Below, piece by piece: positions 46,875-56,494 of a stretch of DNA of 64,000 bases. The DNA is from Lacticaseibacillus paracasei subsp. paracasei (GTDB lineage Bacteria > Bacillota > Bacilli > Lactobacillales > Lactobacillaceae). Location: contig NZ_AP012541.1 in assembly GCF_000829035.1 (NCBI RefSeq), positions 1-64,000 on the forward strand, in the 5' to 3' direction. Numbering within the stretch: position 1 is the first letter of the stretch; each line of letters starts with the position of its first letter. Both the position numbers and the translations under genes were made by a program. The notes beneath the pieces were generated by a model that searched no databases, had not been told where the DNA came from, and saw only the letters and a list, made by a program, of their open reading frames with translations.

Positions 46875-49800
46875 TTATTTTTTTGAATCAGGTGGGACAG
46901 CCGCTAAATGAACACGCGGTTTCTGTGACGTGCGCGGTTCCGCCGGTGTTGCTGAATGGCTTGAGTTTGGGCCATTAGGCGTTGGTGTTTTAGGGCTTTT
47001 TGGTGACGCATGATCATTGTCGTCATGTGGGCCGGGGCCTTGCGGATGATTATTTTTGTTCATCTGCTTGTCAGTCAGGCTGATGACACTGGACATGACC
47101 AGTGGGAGCAGGAAGACGAGGAGGATCAGGCCGATGATGACGGCCAGCGCGACCTGAATCAGGGTTGTAATGCCGGATGGGATCATCGCGGCAAAGGTAC
47201 CACTTAGGATGATGGCAGCGGAGATGACAACCGCACCGATGACGCTAGCGGCTTTGGCAATCCGATGCGTCATGGTGCCGCCTTCGAGGGCGTTATCACG
47301 GTAGCGCACCATGAGGAAGATACTGTAGTCAACGCCGAGGGCAACGAGCATGATGAAGGTGAAGAACGGTGTATTCCACGTCAGCATGTCGCGACCAAGC
47401 ACGTAAGTTGAGAACAGTTTGGTGAGGCCTAACGAGGTGACGTAGGCCAACAGCAACGTTGAGATAATGCTGATAGGTTGAATCAAGGACCGGGTGACGA
47501 AAATGAGGGCGATGCCGATACCGATAATCATGATCGCGGCGGTTCGTTCAAAGTCGCCATTAGCCAGTTTTTGCAGGTCGGCGGTTTGTGAAGTTTGGCC
47601 ACCAACCGCGACTGTTGCATCGGCTAGCGGCGTGTGCTTTAATTTGGCCGTCATGTCAGTTTTAATCGCTTCGATCTGTTTGGCGGCAGCATCTGTGCTG
47701 GGATCTCCCTTTAGAACAACGGTCAATTTGGTAATCTTGTTGCCATCAGACATGTAGGTCGTTAACGCAGGCTTGAAGGTTTTACTCTTTAAAGTGGCGT
47801 TAGGGATATAGAACTTCTTCCCCAGATACGACTTTTGCAGCTCGGTCAGGTATTGTTTCATGCTGGTGCTGCCGTCTGCAATCGTGCCGAGTGCTTTGTC
47901 TGCCGAGGTTAAGCCGCTTTGCATGGTGGTGACTTGTTCGGAGATTGCCTTCACTTTTGTGTTCAGGGTTTGGACACCGGTATTGATCTGATCGGCACCA
48001 CTGGCAACTTGTGCCGCGCCACTATTGAGGGTGCCATTTTGCCCGGCGAGCTGTGAGGACCCCGTGTTGAGTTGGTTGACACCGGAAACAAGACTCGGTA
48101 CTTGGCTGTTTAAGGAACCAATCCCACTACTCAGTTGGTGGGTGCCACTGGTGAGCGTACTGATGCCGCTGTTTAAGGCTGTCGTACCATTGTTCAGCGT
48201 TTTGATGCCATCGCCAAGCGAACTGGTACCGTTCGTCAGCTGTTGCACACCACCTGAAAACTTGGCGATTTCTTCTAGAATTGACTGTGTCAGTTGACTG
48301 CCATTGGGAAGTTGGTTAATTAAGGTAACGATTTGCTGAGCACTGCCGGTCAAGTTCTGAACTTGGCTGGCGAGCTTGTTCATCCCGCTAGTCAACTCAC
48401 CAGATTTGTCGCTAAGTTGATTCATCCCGCTGGCGAGTAGCGTACTATTCCCGCTAAGCTGATCCATGCCCTTAGCTAATTGGGTCGAACTCGTGCTTAA
48501 GGTGTTCACCCCTGAACTCAGGGCCGGCAGCTGGCTGCTTAATTGGCCAATCCCGGTGTTTAACGATGCAACGCCGGAAGTATACTGGCCGATCCCGCTG
48601 TTAAGACTGGAGGCGCCGGATGAAAGGGTGTTGGTGCCATTAGCAAGGGTCTGCACTTGTTGCGTGCTGCCGGCGACATCAGCATTTGTAATTTGCGTAT
48701 TGGCTGAGCTAAGGCCTGCTTGCACCTGCTTCAACCCTTTCACGCTGTCTGTCAGGCCCGCATTAATCGTTTGGAGTTGATTGTCGAGATAGAGCGACTT
48801 AATCTGACTGCCGCCTGGTTGTGTCACAGAGGCAACTGTCTTAACGCCGTTCTCCTTTTGCAGGTAGGTTGTGAGGTCATCAATCGTACCAAGAACCGTT
48901 TGTGTATTCAACGGTTGCTTACTTTGAATATAGATGGTTGTTGGTGAGGCCATACCTTTTGAATAATGATCCTGAATCAGCTTATAACCGACCTTGGATT
49001 GTAACGTTTCCGGCAGTTCATCCGCGTTGTTGAAATTCAAGGTTTGGTTGGCATTCAGCAAAAACGGCACTGCGATGATGCCAATGATCCCGAGTGTGAT
49101 GAGCGGTCGAGCGATGCCCATTTTGGACAGGCCGTGCCACAGTCGGCTGGTGCTATGACCGTTGAGATTCTTACTTGGCCAAAAGAGCTTTTCGCCTAAA
49201 GTGGCCATGAAGAACATGTTGAGCGTGAGCAGCACGGTCAAGAGGATCAAAACACCAATGGCCACGCCAACTGCGGAACGATAGAACTTGAAATTGGCAA
49301 GGCCGAGCACAGAGAAGCCGATTAGAACTGAGAGGCCAGAGTACAGGATCGTTCGCCCACCAAAACGTCTGGCAACCCCGGCAGCTTTCGTTCGTGGAAT
49401 GCCTTGTGAAAGGGCTGCTTTGAAGTCGTCGTATAGCAAAATATTATAATCGGTTCCAATTCCGAAAAGGACAACCACTAGGAAGACTTGAGTAAAGTTT
49501 GAGATTGGAAAGTTAAACTTGTCCGCCAAATTCATGATGATGTTCAAGGAAGTCATGAAGGAAATGGCAACGGTGAGCAGCGACACGAGCGGGACGATCG
49601 GGGAACGGAAGACAATGATGAGCACAATGAAAATGAAGATTGCCGCAATGATTTCTGTTTTCTGAATCCCTTTTTCAGTGACGGTCGCAAAGTCGTCGTT
49701 CAAGACATCACTGCCAGTTACATAGGTTTTGACGTTGCTAGTTTTGATTTGTTTTTCTAAATTGCGCGTTTGCGGTCCGACTTGCCCTTGGGCTTTCACA

Positions 49801-50186
49801 TCGACCAACGCCATCTGAGTCGTACCGTCTTTGGCGTCTAGCTGTTTCTTAGTTTCGGCGTTGTCAGATGCTTGTGTGACGTTGATAATTTTGACAGCAC
49901 CGGTACTCTTAAGGTTCTTGAGAGTTTGATGAATGGCTTGTTTTTGCGAGGCAGTCAGTTTTTTGTCACCATTGTTGAAAACCAGTGCATAAGAGCGAAC
50001 CTTCTGATTATTGTTGGCTTTCTTTTCAATGTTTGCGGCAATTTGACTCTCTTCGTTTTTCGGCAGCGATAAGGCGCCTTTGTCTCGGACGATGCCGGAA
50101 ACATCTGGCATGGTGATTAAAGTCATGATGATGACGATTAGCCAGAAAATAAGGGCCGGTATGTGACGATGACGAAGATTTTTCAT
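46875..50186 (-). CDS. MMPL/RND-family membrane protein
   Basis: A 1103-aa protein. Two RND-like halves each have an extracytoplasmic loop and about six spans (GIGTDYNILLYDDF in the first, ALGVDYSIFLMVRYRD in the second, the conserved MMPL Asp/Tyr motifs). Between them, about residues 490-780, lies a long repetitive helical region with LxxG spacing (ALSSGVNTL, KGMDQLSG, SGMNQLSD) like YhgE/Pip proteins. The C-terminal 60 residues are hydrophilic and proline-rich. The start overlaps the tetR stop by four bases. It probably exports lipids or drugs. Confidence 0.88.
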   Translation of the reverse strand: MKNLRHRHIPALIFWLIVIIMTLITMPDVSGIVRDKGALSLPKNEESQIAANIEKKANNNQKVRSYALVFNNGDKKLTASQKQAIHQTLKNLKSTGAVKIINVTQASDNAETKKQLDAKDGTTQMALVDVKAQGQVGPQTRNLEKQIKTSNVKTYVTGSDVLNDDFATVTEKGIQKTEIIAAIFIFIVLIIVFRSPIVPLVSLLTVAISFMTSLNIIMNLADKFNFPISNFTQVFLVVVLFGIGTDYNILLYDDFKAALSQGIPRTKAAGVARRFGGRTILYSGLSVLIGFSVLGLANFKFYRSAVGVAIGVLILLTVLLTLNMFFMATLGEKLFWPSKNLNGHSTSRLWHGLSKMGIARPLITLGIIGIIAVPFLLNANQTLNFNNADELPETLQSKVGYKLIQDHYSKGMASPTTIYIQSKQPLNTQTVLGTIDDLTTYLQKENGVKTVASVTQPGGSQIKSLYLDNQLQTINAGLTDSVKGLKQVQAGLSSANTQITNADVAGSTQQVQTLANGTNTLSSGASSLNSGIGQYTSGVASLNTGIGQLSSQLPALSSGVNTLSTSSTQLAKGMDQLSGNSTLLASGMNQLSDKSGELTSGMNKLASQVQNLTGSAQQIVTLINQLPNGSQLTQSILEEIAKFSGGVQQLTNGTSSLGDGIKTLNNGTTALNSGISTLTSGTHQLSSGIGSLNSQVPSLVSGVNQLNTGSSQLAGQNGTLNSGAAQVASGADQINTGVQTLNTKVKAISEQVTTMQSGLTSADKALGTIADGSTSMKQYLTELQKSYLGKKFYIPNATLKSKTFKPALTTYMSDGNKITKLTVVLKGDPSTDAAAKQIEAIKTDMTAKLKHTPLADATVAVGGQTSQTADLQKLANGDFERTAAIMIIGIGIALIFVTRSLIQPISIISTLLLAYVTSLGLTKLFSTYVLGRDMLTWNTPFFTFIMLVALGVDYSIFLMVRYRDNALEGGTMTHRIAKAASVIGAVVISAAIILSGTFAAMIPSGITTLIQVALAVIIGLILLVFLLPLVMSSVISLTDKQMNKNNHPQGPGPHDDNDHASPKSPKTPTPNGPNSSHSATPAEPRTSQKPRVHLAAVPPDSKK

Positions 50187-50785
50187 TGAAAGATACTCCT
50201 TTCACAGGTTAAGCCGTTCCAGATCTGATTTTTTAGCTCAAGGGCTAACTGATCTTGATCGGGCACATGGCCTTGAAGTTGTTGTTGGACCCAAACGATG
50301 TCAATCATGCTGACGATGCTGCCGTATAAAATAGCTAACTGGGTGCGAACATCAGCTTTCACAATGACACCGTGTTCCTGACCTTCCATCAGCATATTGC
50401 TAATCAATGTGGTAACACGGTCGCGAGCAGCACGACTCTCTGGGCGTAGCGCTTCATTAAACACATTTTGTTCAATAAAATGCAGTTCAGTTGGGTAATG
50501 TTGCATGGTCAGTGCAGCGGCATCAAAGAGGTGGCTGAAAGTTGATTCGGGATCACTGACGTTGCAATTGGCAGCGTCAGCCAGTGAGTCGTGAAAATAA
50601 TCCATGATGTCAGTAAACGCGGTGTTAAGGATATCCTCTTTACCCTTAAAGTGACGATAAATTGTGCCAACCGCTACATTGGCAGCTTTGGCGATTGACG
50701 GTAAATTGGTTTCCGCGTAGCCGCGTTCGGCAAACAGCTTGACTGCTTGGGCGATGATTGGATCTGGGGTGGCGATGGGTTTCAT
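50183..50785 (-). CDS. TetR-family repressor of the MMPL operon
   Basis: A 200-aa protein from ATG 50785 with GGAGGAG ahead. The helix-turn-helix reads TNLPSIAKAANVAVGTIYRHF. It overlaps the MMPL gene by four bases, so both are on one transcript. A perfect 16-bp palindrome between its promoter and ribosome binding site indicates autorepression. Confidence 0.9.
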   Translation of the reverse strand: MKPIATPDPIIAQAVKLFAERGYAETNLPSIAKAANVAVGTIYRHFKGKEDILNTAFTDIMDYFHDSLADAANCNVSDPESTFSHLFDAAALTMQHYPTELHFIEQNVFNEALRPESRAARDRVTTLISNMLMEGQEHGVIVKADVRTQLAILYGSIVSMIDIVWVQQQLQGHVPDQDQLALELKNQIWNGLTCERSIFQ

Positions 50786-50798
50786 TTTTTCTCCTCCG

Positions 50799-50847
50799 GA
50801 ATGAACGTTCATTCGCATATATTAGAAGTTGTGAATATTCTTGTCAA
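50799..50847 (-). promoter_or_regulatory. Promoter and TetR operator of the TetR-MMPL operon
   Basis: On the minus strand, TTGACA (50847-50842) and TAATAT (50824-50819) stand 17 bp apart. GAATGAACGTTCATTC, a perfect palindrome typical of TetR-family operators, follows at 50814-50799, overlapping the expected start site. Confidence 0.88.
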
Positions 50848-50945
50848 GAGCATATTGAAAATTAACAGGGAGCGTCTACGATGTTGTAACTGGCACAATG
50901 TCTATAAAAGAAGCAATACAAAGGTGGCAGGTGGCTATCATTTTC

Positions 50946-50977
50946 AAAAAAAACCACCATCAAAATCTTGATGGTGG
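50946..50977 (-). terminator. Terminator of the small secreted protein gene
   Basis: Stem CCACCATCA...TGATGGTGG followed by T8 on the minus strand. Confidence 0.85.
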
Positions 50978-51035
50978 AAGGAAAGGTAACTAGGTTAATT
51001 TTTACAACAGACTGTCACGATGTTCTTAACGAGAC

Positions 51036-51296
51036 TCACTTTGAATAACGGCTCGGTTTTACCCGTGAAGTTTTGACTTTCTGATCCAGATTTTGTTCCG
51101 GTAAGCTGGCAGGTTCCTCGTGCACTGGTGTGGCATGGTGTGGCGTGATGGCCGCCTGCCAAGAATCAGGGGTTGGAGCTGCCAGCGGTTGGACCTGACT
51201 GGTCGAGATGGGAACGGCAGACGTCGACGGTTTGGCCGGTTGCGGATTCCCGGCTGTTAAGAGGCTGGCGGCGATGGCCAAAAAAGTGATACTCAT
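51036..51296 (-). CDS. Small secreted or membrane-anchored proline-rich protein
   Basis: An 86-aa protein. A hydrophobic N terminus (MSITFLAIAASLLTAG) looks like a short signal or anchor. The rest is Pro, Ser, Thr, Ala and Gln rich with a basic end (KVKTSRVKPSRYSK). GGGAG ribosome binding site and own terminator. No family recognised. Confidence 0.6.
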   Translation of the reverse strand: MSITFLAIAASLLTAGNPQPAKPSTSAVPISTSQVQPLAAPTPDSWQAAITPHHATPVHEEPASLPEQNLDQKVKTSRVKPSRYSK

Positions 51297-51452
51297 AAGT
51301 AAGACTCCCTTCGATCATTTGACTGCTTTCATAACAGCCAATAGCAAAAGCTTACCGAAGGGATGAGACGGATTCGTACCGACTCAGTGGCGGTTTTGTT
51401 GAAAAAGGACGATGAAAACATGGCTTTTTGCTAAAGGAACCTTTAAGGGGCG

Positions 51453-51483
51453 TAAAAAAGACGACCAGCAATGGCCGTCTTTA
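51453..51483 (-). terminator. Terminator of the opuC operon
   Basis: Stem AAAGACGGCC...GGTCGTCTTT followed by T residues on the minus strand, 26 bp after the last gene. Confidence 0.82.
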
Positions 51484-51508
51484 GGGTTAAATAAGGTTCA
51501 TGACGATT

Positions 51509-52171
51509 TTAAGATTCTGCTTTGCCTTTTGGTTCCAAGCGGCGCTCCAAGAAGCCCAGTACCAAATCAGAGATGATCGCCATTAACGCGGTTGGCAATG
51601 CGCCGGCAAGGATGATGGCGCCGCCGTTGGTTGCGTTGGTGCCGCGAACAATGATGTCGCCCAGACCACCGGCACCGACGAAGGCACCAATGGCGGTGAT
51701 CCCAATGGCCACGACCAGCGCGTTGCGAATGCCGGCCATAATGACAGACATGCTCAAAGGAATTTCAACCATGTACAGCGATTGCCAACGGGTCATGCCC
51801 ATGCCTTTAGCCGCATCCATCAAGTTCTTGTCGACATTTTGCATGCCTGTGTAAGTATTCTTGATGATCGGCAGCAGCGAGTAGAGGAAAACAGTCACGA
51901 TGACGGTATTCACACCCAGCCCGAGGCCAAGCATGATGATCGATAACATCGCCAGACTAGGAATTGTCTGAATGACGTTAGCGATGCCAATCACCGTGCT
52001 ACTTAATGTCCGGTGCCGCGCAATTGCCAGCCCGATCGGAATCCCTATGATGGCGGCGATTAACACCCCATAAATTGAGATCAGAAAATGGCGAGCAAAC
52101 TGACTCAGCACATACGAGCCATTATTGGCAAGATAGTACCAGAATTGCTGCCAGGTATCCATGTTGGCCAT
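51509..52171 (-). CDS. opuCD: Osmoprotectant ABC transporter permease
   Basis: A 220-aa permease with five to six spans and the EAA loop ([23 protein letters not shown]). Last gene of a four-gene compatible-solute importer (glycine betaine, carnitine or choline). Its ATG overlaps the stop of the binding-protein gene by one base (TAATG). Confidence 0.9.
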   Translation of the reverse strand: MANMDTWQQFWYYLANNGSYVLSQFARHFLISIYGVLIAAIIGIPIGLAIARHRTLSSTVIGIANVIQTIPSLAMLSIIMLGLGLGVNTVIVTVFLYSLLPIIKNTYTGMQNVDKNLMDAAKGMGMTRWQSLYMVEIPLSMSVIMAGIRNALVVAIGITAIGAFVGAGGLGDIIVRGTNATNGGAIILAGALPTALMAIISDLVLGFLERRLEPKGKAES

Positions 52172-53100
52172 TAGTCGTCACTTCCTTTGAAATAGTTGTG
52201 TTTGGCAAGAAACTTTTGCGCGACCACGTTCGGTTCAAGCAGTTGATCATCGACTTGATAATTCAGCTCTTGCATCGTCTTCAGGTTGATTTTGCCATCT
52301 AACCGATGTAACAGCGGCTTGAGTTTCGGGTATTTTTTCAAAAAGCTGTTGTTGACGACGAGTGAACATTGATAAGGTGGGAAGAACTTTTTGTCATCCT
52401 TCAGCACTTTCAAGTTGTAACTGCGAATGCGGCCGTCTGTTGAGTAACCTAAGACCGTCTGCATCTTGTTGGCTTCGACCGCGTCGTAAACCAGTCCGAT
52501 CTGCATCGGGTAGACTCGTTTGAAATCGAACCCATACATTTTGGTGAAGTCGCTATAACCGTCGCCTTTGCGGTTCATCCAACTGGAATCTACGCCCGCG
52601 TTGTAACGCGAAGCGACTTTCTTCAAATCGGAAATGGTGCTCAAACCGTCCTTTTTGGCTTCCTGTTGGGTCACCATGAAAGCATAAGTGTCGGAAAAAC
52701 CATAAGACGGGTACCAAGTCTGGTCGTAACGCTTTTTGAATTCGCGCTTAACAATCGCCGTAGCTTCGGCAGGATCCTTGACGGGATTCATGCCTAAGGT
52801 ACCGGTAATGTCGGTCCCAGTGTAACGAGTAGCACTAATGTCAGCATCGTTACGAATCATCGCTTGATGCACCACGGTACCAGAACCCAGGTTGTTGACC
52901 AAAGTCGTTTTGTAGCCGAGTTCATGATTAATGAGTTCGGCAATGATATTTGCCATGATCTGCGATTCAGTACTGGTTTGCGAAGCGATCCGCACAGTAC
53001 CGTCATTACCAGAGCCGCCCAGTCCGGGAAAGCCGCAGCCGCCTAATAGCAAGACAGGGATGAGGAACAGCGATAGGAGCATTTTTCTGAATGTCTTCAT
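52171..53100 (-). CDS. opuCC: Osmoprotectant-binding lipoprotein
   Basis: A 309-aa protein from ATG 53100 with GGAGGTGG ahead. The lipoprotein signal ends LLLGGCG, with Cys21 as the lipidation site. The rest matches the OpuAC-type glycine betaine-binding fold (VRIASQTSTESQIMANI; YTGTDITG; VVNNSFLKKYPKLKPLL). Confidence 0.9.
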   Translation of the reverse strand: MKTFRKMLLSLFLIPVLLLGGCGFPGLGGSGNDGTVRIASQTSTESQIMANIIAELINHELGYKTTLVNNLGSGTVVHQAMIRNDADISATRYTGTDITGTLGMNPVKDPAEATAIVKREFKKRYDQTWYPSYGFSDTYAFMVTQQEAKKDGLSTISDLKKVASRYNAGVDSSWMNRKGDGYSDFTKMYGFDFKRVYPMQIGLVYDAVEANKMQTVLGYSTDGRIRSYNLKVLKDDKKFFPPYQCSLVVNNSFLKKYPKLKPLLHRLDGKINLKTMQELNYQVDDQLLEPNVVAQKFLAKHNYFKGSDD

Positions 53101-53111
53101 CTCGCCACCTC

Positions 53112-53747
53112 CTAGGCCTGTTCGCTTACTGGGGTCAGCCGATGTTCTAGCCGGCCCAGCAGCCAATCAACCAAGAGTGCCAAGATGGTAACCGGAATCG
53201 TCCCGCCAATGATTAAGTCCGGCTGGAAGAGGTTCAAGCCGTTGAAAATGAGATCTCCAAGGCCGCCAGCACCGATGTACGATGCGAGGGTTGCCCAAGC
53301 GATGACATAAATGGCGGATAGGCGCACACCGGCCATGATGACCGGCATCGCCAGCGGCACTTCGACTTGCCGAATTGATTGCAAGGCCGTCATGCCCATG
53401 CCTTTAGCAGCATCAATCAAAACCGGATCGACATCTTCCATGCCAATATAAGTATTACGCAGAATCGGTAGCAGCGAGTAGATGAACAGCGCTACAATGG
53501 CCGGCAACTTGCCGATCCCAAAAATTGGAATCATTAAGGCCAACAACGCCAGCGATGGCACCGTTTGTAACATGCTGGCTAGACCGATGACAACTTTCGC
53601 CGTTTTAGGAAAACGTGTCAGCACAATGCCCAGCGGTACGGCTACCAGCACGCCAAGACCCAGTGCGATGGCGGAAATGTAGAGCTGCTCCCAAGTCTTG
53701 GTGATTAGCTCGCTGCCATGTGCGTTTAGAAATGCGAACATGGTCAC
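53112..53747 (-). CDS. opuCB: Osmoprotectant ABC transporter permease
   Basis: A 211-aa permease, paralogous to opuCD, with EAA loop [23 protein letters not shown]. The start overlaps the ATPase stop by four bases, and 11 bases separate its stop from the binding-protein start. Confidence 0.9.
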   Translation of the reverse strand: MTMFAFLNAHGSELITKTWEQLYISAIALGLGVLVAVPLGIVLTRFPKTAKVVIGLASMLQTVPSLALLALMIPIFGIGKLPAIVALFIYSLLPILRNTYIGMEDVDPVLIDAAKGMGMTALQSIRQVEVPLAMPVIMAGVRLSAIYVIAWATLASYIGAGGLGDLIFNGLNLFQPDLIIGGTIPVTILALLVDWLLGRLEHRLTPVSEQA

Positions 53748-54997
53748 ACCTCCTTAGGCGTGTCACTGTTAGCAGGCGCTTCCGAAGCAGCAGTTGCTGA
53801 AGCGGTATTTTCGGTATCGCTATCCGCTTGGTCACTGTCGTTATCGTCAGACTTGTTATCGTTGTCGCCCCAGATAGTGTCGTAAACAACATCGACCAAG
53901 GCCGCTCGGGTGACAATGCCGACAAGTTTCTTATAATGATCGACAACAGGGACATATTTAAGCCCACGTTTGAGAATGCGATCAGCGGTATCACGCAACA
54001 GTGAGTCTTTATTCACGTAGAAAATACTGGTTTTAATGATATCGCCAACACTAGTGGCACTTTGATAACGCGTCTCAAGGGATTCAAGATCAATGAAACC
54101 TTTAAGATGATTCTCGTCATCTGTGACCAGCAGCGTATCAACGCGGCGTTTGCGCATCAGCAGAATCGCTTCAGCCAAAGATTTGCCTGGTGTGATGGCG
54201 GCTGGGTTTTTAAGCATGATTTGTTCAACGGTGGTGACATCGGCCCGCGCTTGAACAAGTCGGTCTTGCCCGACAAGATTTTCGACGAATTTGTTGGCCG
54301 GATGGGTTAAGAGTTCTGTCGGTGTCGAGTTTTGAATAATATGCCCATGATCCATGACCACGATTTTAGTTGCGAGTTTCAAAGCTTCGTCCATGTCATG
54401 GGTGACAAAGACCACGGTTTTACCGAGTTTTTCTTGCAAGTTCTTAATCAGTTCCTGCAAAGCTTCACGAGTGATGGGGTCCAAGGCGCCATATGGTTCG
54501 TCCATCAGAATCAGATCCTGATTGGCTGCTAACGCGCGGATAACCCCGATACGCTGTTGTTGACCGCCAGAAAGTTCGGAAGGATAGCGATCAAGATAGT
54601 CTTCTGGAAGTTCAACTAAATCGAGCAGTTCCTTGGCTTTTTCCCGGCGTTTTTCTTCGGGCCACTTTAACAGCTTTGGCACGATGGTGATATTTTCATA
54701 GATCGTCATGTGTGGCATGAGGCCGATATTCTGGATGACATAACCGATTTGCCGACGTAGTTTAACGGCATCGATTTTATGAATGTCTTTGCCGTTAAAC
54801 AGGATCTGGCCGCCGCTGGGCTCCAGCATTCGGTTGATCATCCGCATGGTCGTTGTCTTCCCGGAACCAGACGTCCCGATGAGACAGACAAAATCCCCCT
54901 TATGGATCTCAAGGTTGATATGTTCGACCGCGACATTTCCGCCTCGATAAACTTTCTCAACGTCCTTAAATAGGACCATTGGTTGTTCTTCTGGCAT
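53744..54997 (-). CDS. opuCA: Osmoprotectant ABC transporter ATPase with CBS domains
   Basis: A 417-aa protein. Walker [15 protein letters not shown], signature [15 protein letters not shown], Walker [13 protein letters not shown]. Two CBS domains follow at about residues 255-375; in OpuA/OpuC they sense ionic strength. The last 40 residues are an acidic D/S/N/T-rich tail. First gene of the operon, AAAGGAGG ribosome binding site. Confidence 0.92.
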   Translation of the reverse strand: MPEEQPMVLFKDVEKVYRGGNVAVEHINLEIHKGDFVCLIGTSGSGKTTTMRMINRMLEPSGGQILFNGKDIHKIDAVKLRRQIGYVIQNIGLMPHMTIYENITIVPKLLKWPEEKRREKAKELLDLVELPEDYLDRYPSELSGGQQQRIGVIRALAANQDLILMDEPYGALDPITREALQELIKNLQEKLGKTVVFVTHDMDEALKLATKIVVMDHGHIIQNSTPTELLTHPANKFVENLVGQDRLVQARADVTTVEQIMLKNPAAITPGKSLAEAILLMRKRRVDTLLVTDDENHLKGFIDLESLETRYQSATSVGDIIKTSIFYVNKDSLLRDTADRILKRGLKYVPVVDHYKKLVGIVTRAALVDVVYDTIWGDNDNKSDDNDSDQADSDTENTASATAASEAPANSDTPKEV

Positions 54998-55019
54998 CTG
55001 ACGCGTCCTCCTTTATTTG

Positions 55020-55246
55020 AATACTTCTATATTACCACATGGGGTTAATCAGATTTTAATATATTTGGGAACGGGTGTTTGCAGGAGTGTTTTGTTAGCT
55101 AGCTCATTTAAAGTGATCAGAGGATTTAGCGGAACTAAAAAAATCCACCTCTCGGAAAAAGGATGGGTCATAATTCCCGTACTGGACTGATGATTCATTA
55201 GATTCCGAATAATCTGGGAAAGATTTAAGCTAAAGAATCCTTTGCC
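55020..55246. other. Intergenic stretch upstream of opuC, no gene seen
   Basis: No supported ORF. Presumably holds the opuC promoter on the minus strand (TAATAT near 55030 is a possible -10, without a convincing -35). Confidence 0.4.
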
Positions 55247-55425
55247 GTGCCAAACTCCGCAATCTCCGGCCAGATGGGGCTGGCGATGAGGAGCTAGAGC
55301 GGAGACGGCGCTTCGAGCCCAAAAACCAGCCTCGAAGTCGCCTAACAACATCAGCTCCAAGCCCGGTCGCTGTGTTGTTTGCACGGCTGAGCCCCATCTG
55401 GCCTACGATTGCTCCGCCTTGGCAC
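55247..55425. repeat. Long structured palindromic element
   Basis: A 179-bp imperfect palindrome. The outer arms begin GTGCCAA and share GGCCAGATGGGGCT in inverted orientation. Inner hairpins include GGCGCTTCGAG...CTCGAAGTCGCC and GGAGCT...AGCTCC. It differs from the 120-bp repeat family. It could be a structured RNA or a mobile palindromic element. Confidence 0.65.
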
Positions 55426-55453
55426 TGGTATCTTTAAAATTCCAATAGACTAC

Positions 55454-55510
55454 CCAAATGAAAGGACAAACAATTTCCGCACTTTTAGAAATTGTTTGTC
55501 CTTTATTTGG
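55454..55510. terminator. Strong bidirectional hairpin
   Basis: Stem AAAGGACAAACAATTTC...GAAATTGTTTGTCCTTT, extended by CCAAAT...ATTTGG. Confidence 0.8.
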
Positions 55511-55616
55511 TGGCTGTGAATTATGGCCTAACCGCGTTCCCGTAAGCAACCGGCGTTCCCAAGAGACTGACTTCAAGTGTGTCTGCGACGGAAGTTTCTT
55601 TTTACTTTTCCGAGAT

Positions 55617-56282
55617 TCACAATCGCAGCATGACTAGTATTGTCACGATAATGTTATAAGTCATGTGTGATACAATGCTTGTTTTTATTGTTCCAGAAGC
55701 CCGATTGAGAAGACTAAAACCAATTGCACAAAGAAGTAAGCACAATGCAGCAACAATCTCCAATCCGTGGAGAGAAACAAAAATGAGCGAGGTTATGAGA
55801 ACTGATGGCCAATAGCCAAAAATATTTGTTAAATAATCTTGGATAACGCCTCTAAATCCGAGTTCCTCGCATATCGGGGTTAAGAAACACAGAGAGATAA
55901 TCATTGGCCAGCGCGATGGGCCAGTTAATACTTTTGCAGTTGACGACTTCAACACATTGTCAGTTGGAGCCGGGAGAAATGGCAGATTATTGAGTGTTAT
56001 TGTTAAAACAACAATGAAAATGGTCCAAATGACCGCCATATAAAAATAACGTGCTTTGAGTGGCTGATTAAGTTGTTGCGTTGAAGAAGGCTTTATATGA
56101 CGATCAATGAATAGCAGTGATGGTATTGAGATACTGGCCGCAATAACAATAAATAGCCAGTTTAATAAGACACCTTCAAAAAAGCAGTCAACTAGGGAGA
56201 CTCCAGAGGCAAGGAATAAGAATGGTATAAATAGAATGATCCCGATAACTAGCTGCTTTAGTTTATTCAAACATTTCTCCAA
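55617..56282 (-). CDS. CPBP-family intramembrane metalloprotease
   Basis: A 221-aa membrane protein with about seven spans. The CPBP (Abi/CAAX-like) motifs are present: ICEELGFRGVI (EExxxR) and FVSLHG. Members in lactic acid bacteria are often linked to bacteriocin immunity or peptide processing. It follows, on the same strand, a small membrane-protein gene that IS30 has interrupted. Confidence 0.85.
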   Translation of the reverse strand: MEKCLNKLKQLVIGIILFIPFLFLASGVSLVDCFFEGVLLNWLFIVIAASISIPSLLFIDRHIKPSSTQQLNQPLKARYFYMAVIWTIFIVVLTITLNNLPFLPAPTDNVLKSSTAKVLTGPSRWPMIISLCFLTPICEELGFRGVIQDYLTNIFGYWPSVLITSLIFVSLHGLEIVAALCLLLCAIGFSLLNRASGTIKTSIVSHMTYNIIVTILVMLRL

Positions 56283-56494
56283 TTTGTAGAAGCTTAAGAA
56301 ACAGGTAGCATCATGCGCTGGTGATAATCTTGTCGCTACTGATGCTTGCTGGCATGAAGCTTTGGATTAGACGCATACTTTTCATGCAAACATCTTATTA
56401 ATACATAGATTGCCGCGCAGGTTACGATAGCGCTTAACCCCTTGAGCACATTCCCGAATATCATATTGTTCGTCCAGAGAGCTTCGATATATCT

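Noticed and set aside
55049..55384. 111-aa minus-strand ORF upstream of opuC
   Set aside because: It lies mostly within the structured palindromic element and has no ribosome binding site or coding-like composition.
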